Shown here one piece after another: positions 10,105-24,514 of a stretch of 34,293 nt of DNA. The DNA comes from Mansonella perstans (taxonomy: Eukaryota; Nematoda; Chromadorea; Rhabditida; Onchocercidae): positions 1 through 34,293 of the forward strand of contig JBAMDO010000358.1 of NCBI GenBank assembly GCA_037074765.1, written 5' to 3'. Each line of letters starts with the position of its first letter. Position 1 is the first letter of the stretch. The notes below the pieces were generated by a model. The model had not been told where the DNA came from, searched no databases, and saw only the letters and a list, made by a program, of their open reading frames with translations. Position numbers and translations under genes: made by a program.

Positions 10105-10262
10105 CTACGAAGGAACTGCAGATGCCGCAGGTGTCAAAATATCAACTACCCTTATAGCTGATGTCGTACCAACATCATTCATCGCTTGGTTGGCTAATGG
10201 TAGCTGTTGAGGTGAATTTTTTGATGGTAAATCCTCTGTACTACTGGAATTGTTATGATAAC
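10105..10262 (-). CDS. mbr-1: mbr-1 exon 12: C terminus and stop
   Basis: An AACTTTGCAG acceptor opens the last exon, which encodes residues 583-633 and ends at TAG (10107-10105). The tail is Ser/Asn/Pro-rich (YHNNSSSTEDLPSKN and so on), with IRVVDILTPAASAVPS at the very end. The phase matches exon 11 (Gly582 is split). No further domain is visible. Confidence 0.9.
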
Positions 10263-13200
10263 CTGCAAAGTTTTTTCATTAATCGAGATTGAAATAAAAA
10301 TTCAAAAAGTTTACAGAGCTAATTTGAAATTAGTTTAACTTTAAAATTAATACAGTTAAACAATACATCTTTGATATTAAATCTGGATGATGAATACCTG
10401 AAAAGATGAAAGTTTCATGAAAGTGTAAATATTAACCTGTTTTAGGTTAATCAAAATTTCCTCGTTTACTAACTTCTATGATTTGTGGTTAAAATCAAGC
10501 GGAAAAAAATGCAACTTTCTAGTTTCTGCTTTAATTAACTGACAAAATTAATTAATTAACAAATAAGAAATTGCAATGAGTGTTAGTAAAAAAATATTTT
10601 GAATTAGTTGAATTTTGTTTATAAATTTTAAATCGCAATCATTTTTTTCCCAATTTTTCTTTCAATTTTATAATTTGTACCCAGTGATCTCTAAATTTTG
10701 AACTATTAGAAATTTATTTTTAGAATTCTAATCATAAAGTTAAAAATTATAAACAAACTGAAAAAAAAAACTACAGAATTATTACCAGAATTCGTTGCTT
10801 CAAAAATATTTTCCGTTGTTGTCTTCTTACATTTTGTACGAGTCAAATTTCTCTCTTTTACTTTATATTCTAAAGTTGAATGAGGTACCCCGTAAAAGCT
10901 ACCGGCACGATGTACCGACATTTCCCCGCGACGCACTGATCGAACCGCTTCGTCTAATGCATCCTTTTTATACTTTCTACAAATGTGTCAAGCAATTTTG
11001 AAATAACTCTTCAAAGAGGAATGAGTATAAAGGAAAATTCTCTGAAAAAAAAGTTCAGGAATTAAATTCCTGTTAAATTTGCTTTTAAACAATAAATACC
11101 TATATTGGCCTCGTTTTGGACGTGGTTTTTTCCAGTCCGGTTGATTCTCACTATTATTTGTTGGACTTCGACCAGTTTTCTTTTCTTCCATATGTACAAC
11201 ATCCTTTGGTTCGGATAATTCTTGATGTGCAAACGGTGACCAAAGCGATTTTTTATTCTTCACCATTGGTTCATCTTTTGCTATAGCTTAAGACTGTGTA
11301 AATAATTTTGCATAATTTTTTAGATTTACAAAACAAACAGAAATCAAGCTTATTTAATACCATTAATTAATTCCTTATTAGCAAAATAAGGCTTATTATT
11401 TGGACCAATTTCTTGAATAATTTCCGGTACTGTTACACCATCAATTGTTACAAGTGCATTTGTAGGAGATGAAATAATCCTGCAAATTAGCATATATCGT
11501 ATACTTTACTAATTCATTTGTCATTTTTTTCTTTTTTTGAAATTTTATCGGTAAAATTTATAATTTTTTTTCAAAATTTATTCTCATTCTAAAAACAAAT
11601 CCAACTGATTATAAAAAAAAGAAAAAATTTTTTTTTCTAAAAATAAATCCAATTAAAAAGAAAAAATTCTTTTTACTCACTGAGTAGAACGTGTATCAGT
11701 ATTGTTCGGATAAGGTACTGTTGTTGCAATTGACGGTGATTGAATTCTATTCAGTCCTATCACAGTTTCAAAACTATTTGAACATTTTTTTTTCCCACTA
11801 ATACCATTTGTTCGTTGATCTACAGCCGCATCAAGCTTGTAAATCTTATTGCGTAAAGTTGATCTAAAATTTTACACATATTCAAATTTCAGTTATATTT
11901 TTCTTTCAGTGTATTGACAAAATTAACACATATTTAAATATACTAATTAATATACTAATTTTGAATTAAGACGTTTACTGTAAATTAAGCTTTTTATACG
12001 CATCTAAACAGACAAATCACTTCACCAAGAACTGCCATGCATCACCAACCACCGAATCACGAAAGAGCTCTCAATCTGTGAAATTTCCTTTTTTTTTTCT
12101 TTTAGTAATGACAAATAATAGCATAATAGATACAGTATGCTGTAACCTTGGTATTCCATAAACTACGCTAGCTCGTCGTGTTCCAAGACGACCACATCGA
12201 ATATCCCGTACAGCAGCATCTAAATCTGCTTGAGAATAATTTCGTTTACTCAATGACGGATGGATGATTCCTGTTCCAATGATATTTTTCCTATGTCCAT
12301 GTACAGAATTATTTTCCTCATCCCTGTAAATTATTTCATGAAAAAAAAAATATGTCATTAAATCCATTAATTTTTTTGCTGTGTATTAAATACTAGTTTT
12401 TTAGTGTTTGTTTATTTAAAAAACGTTGAAAAAAAAAGAGATTAATATTCTTCTCAAGTGATCAGTTACTTAATTAATTAATTGATTAATTAATTAAATA
12501 TCTTTCAAAAAATTTAAGTTTAATATTTTCTAAAATATATAGGTGATTAATAAATTATTTTTTGAAAAAAATTTATCAATAAATCAATCAATTTTCTTTG
12601 CTATGTACTAATACTAATTTCGCATTATTTTTTATCAAAAATACATTTAAAAAAAAGAAAGAAAAGAGATTAATATTCATTTCAAATAGTCAATTATTTA
12701 ATTAACTAACTGATCAACTAATAAACTGTTTTAAGAAATTTGAATTTAATATTTTTTAAAATATATAGGTAATTTATATAATGAATATTTTGAGCAGAAT
12801 CTAACATTTCATGTAAAATTGATTGAATGAGAGAAATTTTCACAAGTTTTTAGGTGTAAATAATTGATTACTTGAAAAAAAATTGATAATCTGAAATGAT
12901 GAATTTGAATAAATTTAAAAATAAATTTTTAAAATTTATTACACATACTTTGCAAGAATATTTGATGATGAATTTTCAGACATTGCATTAATTAATGCAC
13001 GCAGTGGTTTGCCATCTTGAAATTTCGGATCAGATTGTACAGCAGTACATTCTGTTGCTACTTGTAGATCAGCAACACGACGTGAACTTAAATCTAACGG
13101 TTCATCTAACGATTCATCAATTTTTCCATTACTATTGTTATTTAATTCATCCCTGTAGATTGATGCTGTCGGTCGCTCAATTAATGATTTATTGCTAAAT

Positions 13201-16200
13201 GATGATTTTGATAATTCTGAAACAAAAACAATTAAAAATTAATTCATTTTTAAATTTAACTAAGTTTGAAATGAATTTCAATCAAAAAAAGTCACTGATT
13301 CAAATAATTTTAAAAATGAAAGATGAATTATTTTTGCATTAAACTGAAAATGATAACACAGAGAGTAATGTTATACTTGATAAAAAAGGAAAAAAAAGAT
13401 TTTAACAAATTTTCTTTTTTTTCGATTCATTTTCTATTTTTCTTTTTTTTCTTTCTAATAAAATTAGGCTTATTCCTTTTTTGTGCAATTTTTCTATAAA
13501 AATTACTTATTGTAGAAATTATTTGCACCAATGAAAAAGTTTTGATACATACACATTACTGTGGAGTATATCGTACTAACAGATGACTAGATTTTATTGC
13601 AAAAAATTACTGTGGAATATATCGTATTAACAGATGGGTTAGATTCTCTGACAAAAAAAAGAAATATTCATTCATGAATAATCAATTTAGAAAAGAAAAA
13701 TTAAAAATGCAATTTTCCAGGAATTAAGAAATTTTCCTTCATGGAAAATATGACCTCAATTTAAATGCTGCGAGAAAAATGAACCATTTTTAGGGTTTTA
13801 TTGTTAAACAATTTATTTGTAAATACTAATATGCAAATTTGCAAAATTTGATTTTTTTTACCTATATATAAAGATAGATGATCATTGTTTTCTACACATC
13901 AGCAGGTTGCATCACATTCTTTGATTTAATGAGTTATTAAAGGAATGAGATACTGAATGAAACGGCTTGTTTTCGCATTAGCGTTTTCTTTATCTTGTAC
14001 TACGGTATTTCATTTCGGTAACTATGCATATCAAGAATAATTTAAAAAATATTAATTGTTTCTCATATTATTCCATTTAATTTTTTTTATTTTTCTTCCT
14101 ACTTTAGCGTCATTTCCAGGAACGTTTGCATATGAAATGTATTTTGAAATATTATCGTGTGAACTTTTCCACATAAATTCTCATCTAACATCTTTTGAAA
14201 AATATTACTGAGTATTGGAAAAAAAATTTAAGTGAAAAATAAAATTTTTGTTTTTTCTTTTTTTTTGTTATCATTCAAATTTTGATTTTATGATTGATAT
14301 AAAAATAATTATAGGTTCTTTTTTAATAGATGATAACTAATACTTTAATAATTATTTTAGTTAAAAAATAATAGCATACCTGATGAATAATGTGAATTGA
14401 TTTGCTGTAGTAACAAGCTAGATGTATTCCATTGTAAAAGGCTTTGACAAAATAGCTGATTTGCTATCTCAGCTAAAAAATCATTTTTATTTATTATCAA
14501 TAATTATAAACATAACATAAATTTTGTTAATACAAATTAAATCTTTTCATAAGACAAATTAAAATTTTTTTCTAGTCAAAACATGAATTCCATTTGGTTA
14601 TAATAATTAATTATTTACAAAACGCTAATTATTATAAATATTTTTATGATGAAATTAATTTTCACCTATTTGCGTTTGATGAAAACAATAAAAATTATGC
14701 TTAATAACATACTGTTATTGCTATTTAATTTTTAATAATGTTTATAATAAATGATTTTATTATTTTATTTTCTAATCCCTTCATAAATCTGAAAATTTTT
14801 GAAATTTTAATCTTTCTGTAAACAAATACGAAAAGTGAGCAAAAAAAGCTTTTAACTGTTTCATCAGCATTTAAAAGAAAAAATAAAACATTCAAAAGAA
14901 AAAAAAACAGAATTTGATCAAATATTTTTTGGTAGCTATGTTAGCATTAATTTTTTTCTTATCTCTAACTTCTATCAGTCAAATTTTTTTTTGTTCTTTT
15001 TTCTAATACGACTTTCAAAAAGTTAAAAAAAATACTTTTTTCTTATTTTACAAATCCAAAATAAATCAGCGACAATCATTGCAATTGCAAGTTTGTCATT
15101 CTTCATGATGATAAAAATTCACATTGTTTTCAAACAGACAAATTGTAACAAGTATAAATTCGTATACTTGTGATAAAATAAAACGACAACTGATTTTAAC
15201 TAATTAATTTGATTAAGAGATAATTAATGAGTTGCAGTGGAAAAATTCTGATTTGTTATAAGTAATTGATTCAAAGTTTTAGGAAAATTCATGATGAACT
15301 TGTCAAAAATCTGCACTAGATTGAAATTTTACAAACATTAAATGTTTGTGAAAAACTTACGAAAAGGCACAAATGGCGTCATCACATGAAAGACAGATGG
15401 AGAACGGAGACTTGAAAATGGATTCATGTAGGATGATGATAGACGTGATTGTGAACTGCTTGATGATGATGATGTTTCCAAATGTCCTATGCTTTCCGGA
15501 GAGCTATTTGTTGCGTTTTGCTCTAACTTAATTTGACTTGAACACCCGGCTCCGTAAAATTCACCATCACTTGTTTCACTTTCATTTTCTGGTTCAATTC
15601 TCATTGAATCCTGAAATGGCAATTTTTTGAAAATTTTTTATTAGTTTTTAAACATGCAACATATTTCGAATTATTTCGCAATCGAATAAGCAAATAAGCC
15701 ACATTGGATCAGATCAAAAAAAATAAATTTTTTTTCCTCTAGGAGAAAATAGATATCAATAAACGATACATGTTGAATTGATTGATGATAAGACTATTTT
15801 CGTTAAAATGATCTGAATTGATTTATAAATGTATTCAAATTGTGTTTTCGTTTCTTTCTTTTTTTCTGCAGAAAAATAACATCTGAACTGTTAAATTGCC
15901 TACTACAACAAGTTTTAATTATCGGAAATAATTTGCAAGAAAAAAAGAAATTAGACGGACACATTAAAAAAAAAAAAAAATGCGACAGCTTTACAAAACA
16001 TTCTCATTAACTATTTTGCCAAATTTTTCCTTTTTTTTTCACATTTCATTTTTAATGTGTAATTTTCCATATCAACTTCCATATCTATTTTTCTATGTCA
16101 AATATCATATCTTTTACAAACAATGTAATCTATATCCTACATTATTGATATATGTATATATGAACTTGAAATTTTGAAATTCAAAACTTGAAAACAAAAA

Positions 16201-19200
16201 TTTTCTTTTTACAAACCTTTTCAGAGCAATCATCCGTTGAACCACGTAAACCATCACAAAATGGACATTTTTCAATGGGTGACCAATCCTCTACAGTTAT
16301 ATTACAATCCGTTTCTGGTTCTGCAAAAAATTTCACTGATAGCAAATTTTCCGATTTATCACCATTTTCAATCATATATCATTTTATCATTCGTTTAATT
16401 GAATGAAAATTATCATTTTTAATAATCAGGTTTCTTACCGTTGCTTATCCATTCATTATTTCCCTTTCCATCCTTGGGATTGAGATTTAATTACAATCAC
16501 ATCAATTTCTAGGCTCATAAGGCTCATAAGCATAGGTAAAAAAGAATTAATTGAATTTTGATTTTGATTTGATTGAAATTTCAAAAAAGCAAAAATTTGA
16601 AATTATAAGCTTATGACTAAGAATAATATTATTATTTAAATGAACTAATTGGAGTATTACGATGAATTTTGATTTTGATTCGATCGAAATTTCAAAAAAA
16701 CAAAAATTTGAAATTATAAGCTTATGATGACCGGCAAGAATATTTATCGTTCAACTGTGTTAACAAAAAAAAAAAAAAAATGTATGTATATTTTTACAAA
16801 AATGAAATAGGCGTTCGAAGCAGCATAAATATTTTGGTGCTGTTTTGTCAAAATAAAAAAAAAATTACAAAAATTGATAAAAAAAAAAACAAAAACGAAG
16901 AAATTTTTTGTTGAATGTTTGATATTTTTAAAAATTGACGAAAAAAACACAGAAACAAATGCTTTTTGTATTAAGAAAAATGGCAAAAAGTTATTTCATT
17001 TTTTTAATCAATTGTGATCAATTTTTACTGCAACTTTTATCGATCACTTCTAGTAAAGAAAAAATTAAACTGAATAATTAATAAATTTTGAACTCTCTAA
17101 CAATCGAAAGTATAAGTGTGATAAACCGATAATCTTAAAAATTACCAAAAGACAATAATTCTTATTAATTAATTAATATTGAACTCTCTAACAAGTGAAA
17201 GTATAAGTGTGACAATTTTAAAACAATTAAAAGACAATAATCGCTTTTTTTTTGATAAAACATTAGTTTTTTTTTTTCATTTTTTAATTTCCAAAAAAAA
17301 GAGAAAAACAAAACCCCAATAGTTTATATTGTGATGAAATCATTCGAGAATATTCCAAAAAATTCAAACACATTCAAAAAATTTAGTTGCTAAAAAATTT
17401 TTAGATTATTCATTTTTAAATTGAAAACCTGCAGTGAGAGCAGATGAGATTACATTGACAACGGATCGGCATTGTGAATTTCTTGACATATAACGTTTGC
17501 TTACTTGTCCAAAACCTGAAATTCGTCTAACTACTATAAATTTTGTTTTGTTGTTGTATCACAAATAAAAACTAACAAAAAAAAAAGAAAAAAAAGAGTG
17601 AAGAGAAAAAAAACAACTGGATGGATGAACGAATGAAATGAACGTCCTAAATTTTCTTTTCTAATTTCAAAAAATTATTGTTAACGAAATTTTACCGAGA
17701 AACTTTCTTTTTCTTTTTTTCTGTATTGTTACTACCGTCCGTTTTTTTTCCCCTTTTATTGACTTTTTTCCCAGCTATTAATTAAATGGTGCTTTAAAAG
17801 CATCAAACTTTAATGCGGTAGTGTATTAAAAATAAAGTTATCCTTGACTGAAAACTGTATAGTATCCAGAATTATTACGCTTATAGTTTTTTTGTCTTTT
17901 TTTTTTAGTAAATAGTAAGTGTGTTTGAGAAGATCATTTTGAGAAGTTTTGGAAGTTTTCTTAGCAGAAAAAAAAAAAGAAAAAGGAATACTTTTGTTGT
18001 GATTATTTGCGAAACATGTCACAAAAATTGAATATGCAAATGTATACGGTACTGCGCCGAATGTTAAATATCTACAGTATAAAGTATAAATTCAGCTACT
18101 AAAGTAATCTTTTCTATAAACTTAGATGTTACAATAATGCCATGATAAAAAAGTAAGTTATGTGGAATAATAATTCAACCATCATATATGCTTAATATAT
18201 ATATGTATAGACATACAATATATATATATATGTTAACAAATATTTAAACGGAAGTGTTAGTTGAGAGAGCTACCGTAGAAAATTCATGAAGCTTTATCCT
18301 TCTTCTTCTTCTTCAGCAAATTTCATCTAACACACTCACTTCTGTTCTTTCAATTCATTCATCTTTTTCGTAATACCAAATATTTCGCCAAATTATTTCA
18401 CAAATTATACCACAAATATTTTATTTTTTATTCCCCTCCTCACTCTCACTCGCTCTTTTTCTTTTTTCCCTTTCCTATATTCTCTTTTTTGAAAATGAAT
18501 TTTTTGTCAAAATAAAATTGCTCATAAATGATTTTGATTTTTTCAAAAATAACAATTCCAATCTTTTTTTGAGATTAAACTTAAAAGTCAACTTAAATTT
18601 AAAATAAAAGTTTTTTAAATTTGCTATTATTTTTAATTTTTAATTTTTTTTAAACAATAAAAAATCATTTAGTAAATAATTATTTCAAATATATACTTGT
18701 TCAATCAAAATTTTTTTTAAACTATTTATAATTTAAAAAAAAAAAAAAAAAAAACAAAAGCAATGAAACGATCAATTTGCTTATTCATTGTTTTTTCCTT
18801 TTTTCTCTTTTCGTTTTTCATGCAAAACTATTTCTATTTTTCTTCATTTCTTTTCCTTTGCAAAACTATTTCCAGTTGCAAAATAAATTTGGCAAATATT
18901 TGGAAATACTTATATAATGTATTTTTATTTTCTATAAAGCTAAGTCTAGTAGTTTCTTATTTAAGTAACGATTTAGACTCAAAATGAAATTGGAAAAGAC
19001 GAAAAAGTGAAATAAAATTGGGAAATAAAATGAATGGTTTTTCTTTTTTTTTTCTAAGCATTTTTCAACGATTCAAACAAAATTTTTTAAGCAATTTTCC
19101 ACCACATCCAATTAACATATTGAAAACAATTCGCCGCTGCTTTACAACGAAAGCAATTTGCCTGACGAATCTTCACTTTCATCATCACATTGCTAACAAG

Positions 19201-22200
19201 ATCTTTCATTCATTTCATCCTTTATTTTTTCCCTCTTTCTCTCTCTCTCTTTCCCTCTCTTTCTCTTTCTACCTCTCTCTACCTCCCTCTCTTTCGTCAA
19301 TTTTTGGAATAACCATTAGATTACTACTGAATGATTAAAATATGACTAAAATAACAGATTTTTTTCTTTCTTTTTTACAAAAGGATACTTTTCTTTGAAA
19401 TTAGTCGAAAATGTCTAAAAATGTAATTTCAACAAAATGAAATGGAATGAAACTTAAAAATTATCTCCTATAAATATTCATTTTAAAAAATAATTGAATA
19501 TTTTTTGAAAATTATTTGTTTTTTTTTTTTTTTTTTTTTTTGCTGAACTAGAATATTACTATTATTATATTATTATTATTATTACAATTATTAAAAATGG
19601 TAATATCATAGAAGAAATTTTTTAAACCAAAAAAATAATCATTTTCAAATAAACAACAAACAATAAACAGCAACAAATAAGCAACAAACAACAACGATAA
19701 GATTACTTTCAAGAAATACCAAATAATATAATAGTAGAGAAAAAAAAAATTAGGAATTTGTTATAATCCACTGGATACAGTATTATTACGAACTATTAAA
19801 GGATGGGAAAAAAAGAAAATTTGTAAGATTTGAAAAAAGACAATATCCTATGTATTCTATTTTGTAAATGAATCATCTAAGTTAAATTACGGTTTCCCAA
19901 TTCGGCAAAACTATTCCTCTATTCAGTAATTTCTTTTTTTCTTTGAATATATTGTACTAATTATACATACATATAGGAAATTTTCCACGAAATGGAAAAC
20001 CATAGTAAACACGTTTTCAAATGATTTATTTACCTGGCGCTTAACAATCAATATCTTTATTATGAAATTAATTAATATCTTATTATTAAAATTACTACTT
20101 AATTTATTCATACATCTTCAAAAATTTTATTACTTAAACATTAAATTGAATTAAAATTTAATTTAGTTTTGAACAGTGAACAAAAAAACGAAAAAGAAAG
20201 TAACTAAAAAAAATTGAAGTTTTATTTTTATACCCTCTTTTACCTATTTCTACTACTACTAATCATTGTTTGCAATTTTTAAGTAGTTGAAAGAAAGAGA
20301 AGACTAAAATTTATTTTGTCAATAGAAGAATCGAATGCAATGAAGTTAGTTGGTTGTTTGTGTTGTTTGAATGAAAAAAAATTTACTCCACCAAGTTTAT
20401 TATGCAAATTTCGTAAGCATAATTTGTAAATGGTGGAACTTAAAAGTCTTGAATTAATTTCATTTTCCCATCATCAATCTGCTATCAAAATTTTGTTTCT
20501 TCCTTTTTTTTTTAACCATTTAAGAAAAAGTTTTATATAGCTTTGATAGCTTTCATAATTTGAAAAATTCGTAATTTTTTTTTCCAATTTTAATTGCAGA
20601 AATGAAAAAAACAAAAATCACAATAGTTATATTCAGTAGTTGTAATATATATATATATATGATCAGTAAATTTATTGAAATGAATCAAAAATTGGTAGAG
20701 TTGATAAAACAGTAAGGAATTATTATTGCCTTAATTGAATACGGACATAGATTTCAAATATTAATTTCCCCGTTACCATGACAATCTTCTCTTCCTAAAA
20801 ACTTTCCCTCTCATTCTATCACCATTCTTGTGTCGTCTAACTTGAGCAAACTTTTTTTTTTGATTGAAAATTTTTGACACATTTTTCGAAAATGAATCAG
20901 TGGATGATGTAAGTTGACAAAATTTGAAAAAAAAAAGGATGAATTGGATGGATTTAAATAAAATAATGTAATAATTTCGTTTTGATATGCTTATCGTTTC
21001 ACTACCGTCTACTGAATTATGAGGTATGATGATATAAAAAAACATCCTGATATGATTACAAACATCAAGAAACATCAGGCATAAAAGAATCTGGGATAAT
21101 TTCCCGATGATTTCTCGATCATGAAATGTTTGGGATATATTCTCGATGATTGCTAATTACAAAACATTAATTACTACTACAGCATTAACTGCAATATAGG
21201 CGCTCAAAGTCAAATGATGGTTATTACAAATTTCTAGGAATTTCTGGATAATTTTCTCAAATAAGTAACAACTGCATAGCTAGTTAATTAATTAATTAGT
21301 TCGGTGTTATTTTTTCTTTTTTTTAAATCGAATAATCTAAAAGGAAAAAAAATGTCAACTAATAATTGTATTTATTTTATCTTCTTTTTTGCAAAAATAA
21401 TAAACTGAAAATTTTTTCTTTTTTTTAAACATTATATCAAATGTGACATTTTTGGATTTTAAAAAGGCCCGGATTTTTTTTTTTTATTTTGATAAAGTAA
21501 GTAAGTGTAACACACACAGGAAGTGTATTGAAATATGCAATTAATTTGAACAAAGTGAGAGATAGGAATAGGAATTAGTTTACCAGAAAAGCTATATAGC
21601 CGGAACAGCAAGCAGCCTTAGGCATCATTAAAATGCAACATTTGATCGACGTGGGCTGCAACATAGGCATATTTTGTTTCATTTCACTCTCTCATTGCCT
21701 TTTAATTGATTTCGAGCTTTCTCTTTGAATTAATGACTATGGAATCATGTTCATCCATTTAGAATATATCTAACGTTTGATGATTCAAATTAGCACTAAA
21801 AGAGTCTTCATTAAGCTAACGATCCGCGCACCTTGCCGTTATATATAACAAATCATTTCATTTCAATTTCATTAGGATTAATTAATACTTTCGAAATATT
21901 TTCAGTTATATGAAATTTTCAAAAAAAAAACGAAAAAAGAAAAGCGAATTTTAAAGCTTGAAATTTAGAAGTTGGAATTTTCATTCAAAGCAAAGTTTAA
22001 AGTTTCAAATTTAGAAAGCTTAAGATTTTCATTCACAAATGTAACTAACTAAAATTTAATTCGCATAAAAATATATAATTTTATTTTTGAAGAAAGGCAT
22101 TCTGGAGAATTCTAGAAATTGTTAATTTTTTTTTTCATTTTGACAGAGCAAAATTGTGAATGTCTTTCAACTTTTTTTTTTTTTTGTAAGAACAATGAAC

Positions 22201-24479
22201 TTATTTTAATTTTTTAAGATGATATTTGCTTTTTTATCAAAGATTTCACTATGTTTATATTTTTGCTATTGTTTTGTTCAGGTTTTAACAATTTTCTTTT
22301 TTTTTTTACATAGATCATTTTTGATTCAAATCAAATCTGTACGATCTGTAATACTGATCCATACGTACACATATGGTATCTATCTCATTTATACGTTTTT
22401 TCTGATTTAATACCTTCTAAATTCATATTGATTCTAAAATTTTGTAATTGATCTGAATTGTTGAAAATTGTAAATAAAATATTGTAATTTGTTTGTAGCT
22501 TAGCTTAGGTGACACTTTGACATCTTGAGAAAAAAGTGGCCGAATGTGGGGACATTATTAAGATTAACCATTTCTAATTGATATAACCACAAAGATGATG
22601 ATGGTCCTGAAGGTCCCCACTCCTATTTTACTCATTTATCTCATTTGCTTATTTAATTGATTTTGAGCATTTTAGTTTTTAGAATGAGAGCTTTAAGCAT
22701 ATAGAGATTATATATAATAACTACGATATCCCGTGCTTATGTAATGTTCATTTATCCGAATAAATATTTGATGTAAGGTTTTTTTTTTAAATATCAAAAT
22801 TTTATCAATAAAAAAAAGTGTCTAATGTCATCAATTGATGATTGAATCAGGGCAAAAAACAAAGAGAAAGAAAAAACTATGAATCAGAGTTAGAAAAATT
22901 TTTTATGTATTTCAATAACAGTGTACAAAAAATTTTGTTTTGTGCAAAAATTTTAATTTTAATTTTCAAATTTTAAAAATTTTTCTTCTCCATTAATTAA
23001 TTAATTTTAATACTGCTTAAAATTTTGATTGAAAAGTCAAATTTTGAAGAATTTTCTTTTGTGTTTCAATTACAGTACAAAATTTTAATTTTCAAATTTT
23101 TAAACCTTCTCTATTATTTAATTTTTAAAATTGCTTAAAATTTTGATTGAAAAAAACAAAAACAAAACAAAAGCTTATCATGTTTTTAGTCATACTTACT
23201 GGCTTATTTTTCCTACAGACCTTTGAAAAAAAAACGACGAAATTCTTTTCTTTGTTCTACTTTCCTTCATTCATCCTTTTTTTCCTTGATATGAAAAGAA
23301 GAAAAGTAAAAGAGAGAGCGAGAGAGATGGAGGAAAAGAATGAAAGAAAGTAAATAGACTATTGGTCGATTTTGTTGGGTTATTTGTTTTTTTTTTTGCA
23401 AAAAAAATTAGTTAGCAAAGTTGAAATGGGGTTGAAAAGGATGAAAGAGAAAATTGTAAAAGTATACCTCATTTAGGGAGTGAAATACAGAGGGACAACT
23501 TTTTTTTTTAAAAAAGAAAGAGAGGGAAAAGAAAAAAAGAGAGAGAAAACTTTTCTTTCTCTAACAAACAAAACGACCTTTTTTTTTTTACAAAAAAGGC
23601 ATATATATTAAAGAAGCATTATGGAAGTTTTTTGGCTAATTTTAAAATGTGTATAAAGAAATTTTAGAATTTCTTTTTTTCTTTGAAATGAAGAAAGAAG
23701 AAAAGGAATGGATGAGAAAGCAAGGATTATTCAGGATAATAAATACAAGTGGTCATCGGATGAGGATGAAAAGAAAAGGATGGGTTAGCATAAAACTAGG
23801 CTGTTTAGAAATGAAAGTAAACCCGGGTGTAAGTAAATTTTCAGGGATGCATTTTGTTTCTCAGGATGCTAAATATCTCCAATTAATTATTCGCCAAATG
23901 CTGTGCATGCTGTAAGTGAAATTAAGCCTAAAGCTCAAAAGACAGCACTAACAGGAAACGAATTCTCTCTCTCACCTTAGAACTAAGGGGGATGAAAGAT
24001 GATGAGGAGGAGCAATAGGAGGAAGAGGTGGAGGAGGGTGGATATTGGGTGGTGATGGTGTGGTACCGGTGGTGGAAAAACCTCTCTTTCAACTCCTCCC
24101 TTTTCTACCTCCTCCTCCTCCTCCTCCTCATTTCAGCACCTCTGCTTACGACAACATTCTCCCAACTAACTGATGTCATACTACTTACTACTTTGATTGT
24201 CACACTACTGATTAATAATTCTCGTTTCTCTATTTTTGCCATTCTATCCTTTTGGATAAACCATCCTATTCATTTCATCTTATCCATCATCCGTTTTCCA
24301 TTTCAAATCTAAAGTAGGGCCTTATTCATTTAACCAGTGCAACATAACATGAATTAAAACCTTCTCCTGGATCCTATTATTTCTAATCCTGCACCCTATC
24401 TTATCTTACCTCCCCCTATCCTTAAACACTTGCTTATTAAATTCTCAACCAAAACTTCATTACCAAAAGTGTGTGTGTT

Positions 24480-24514
<35 letters not shown>

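Noticed and set aside
19018..19338. 106-residue plus-strand ORF
   Set aside because: Phe/Ser-rich and ends in the CT repeat; no start context or splice support.
23649..23915. 88-residue plus-strand ORF
   Set aside because: The first half is A/G-rich low complexity. Only the last part is exon-like and is noted separately.
24028..24312. 94-residue plus-strand ORF with a Leu-rich stretch that looks like a membrane segment
   Set aside because: The Leu run comes from a CTC repeat and the start from a purine-rich GGAGGA tract; nothing else supports a gene.
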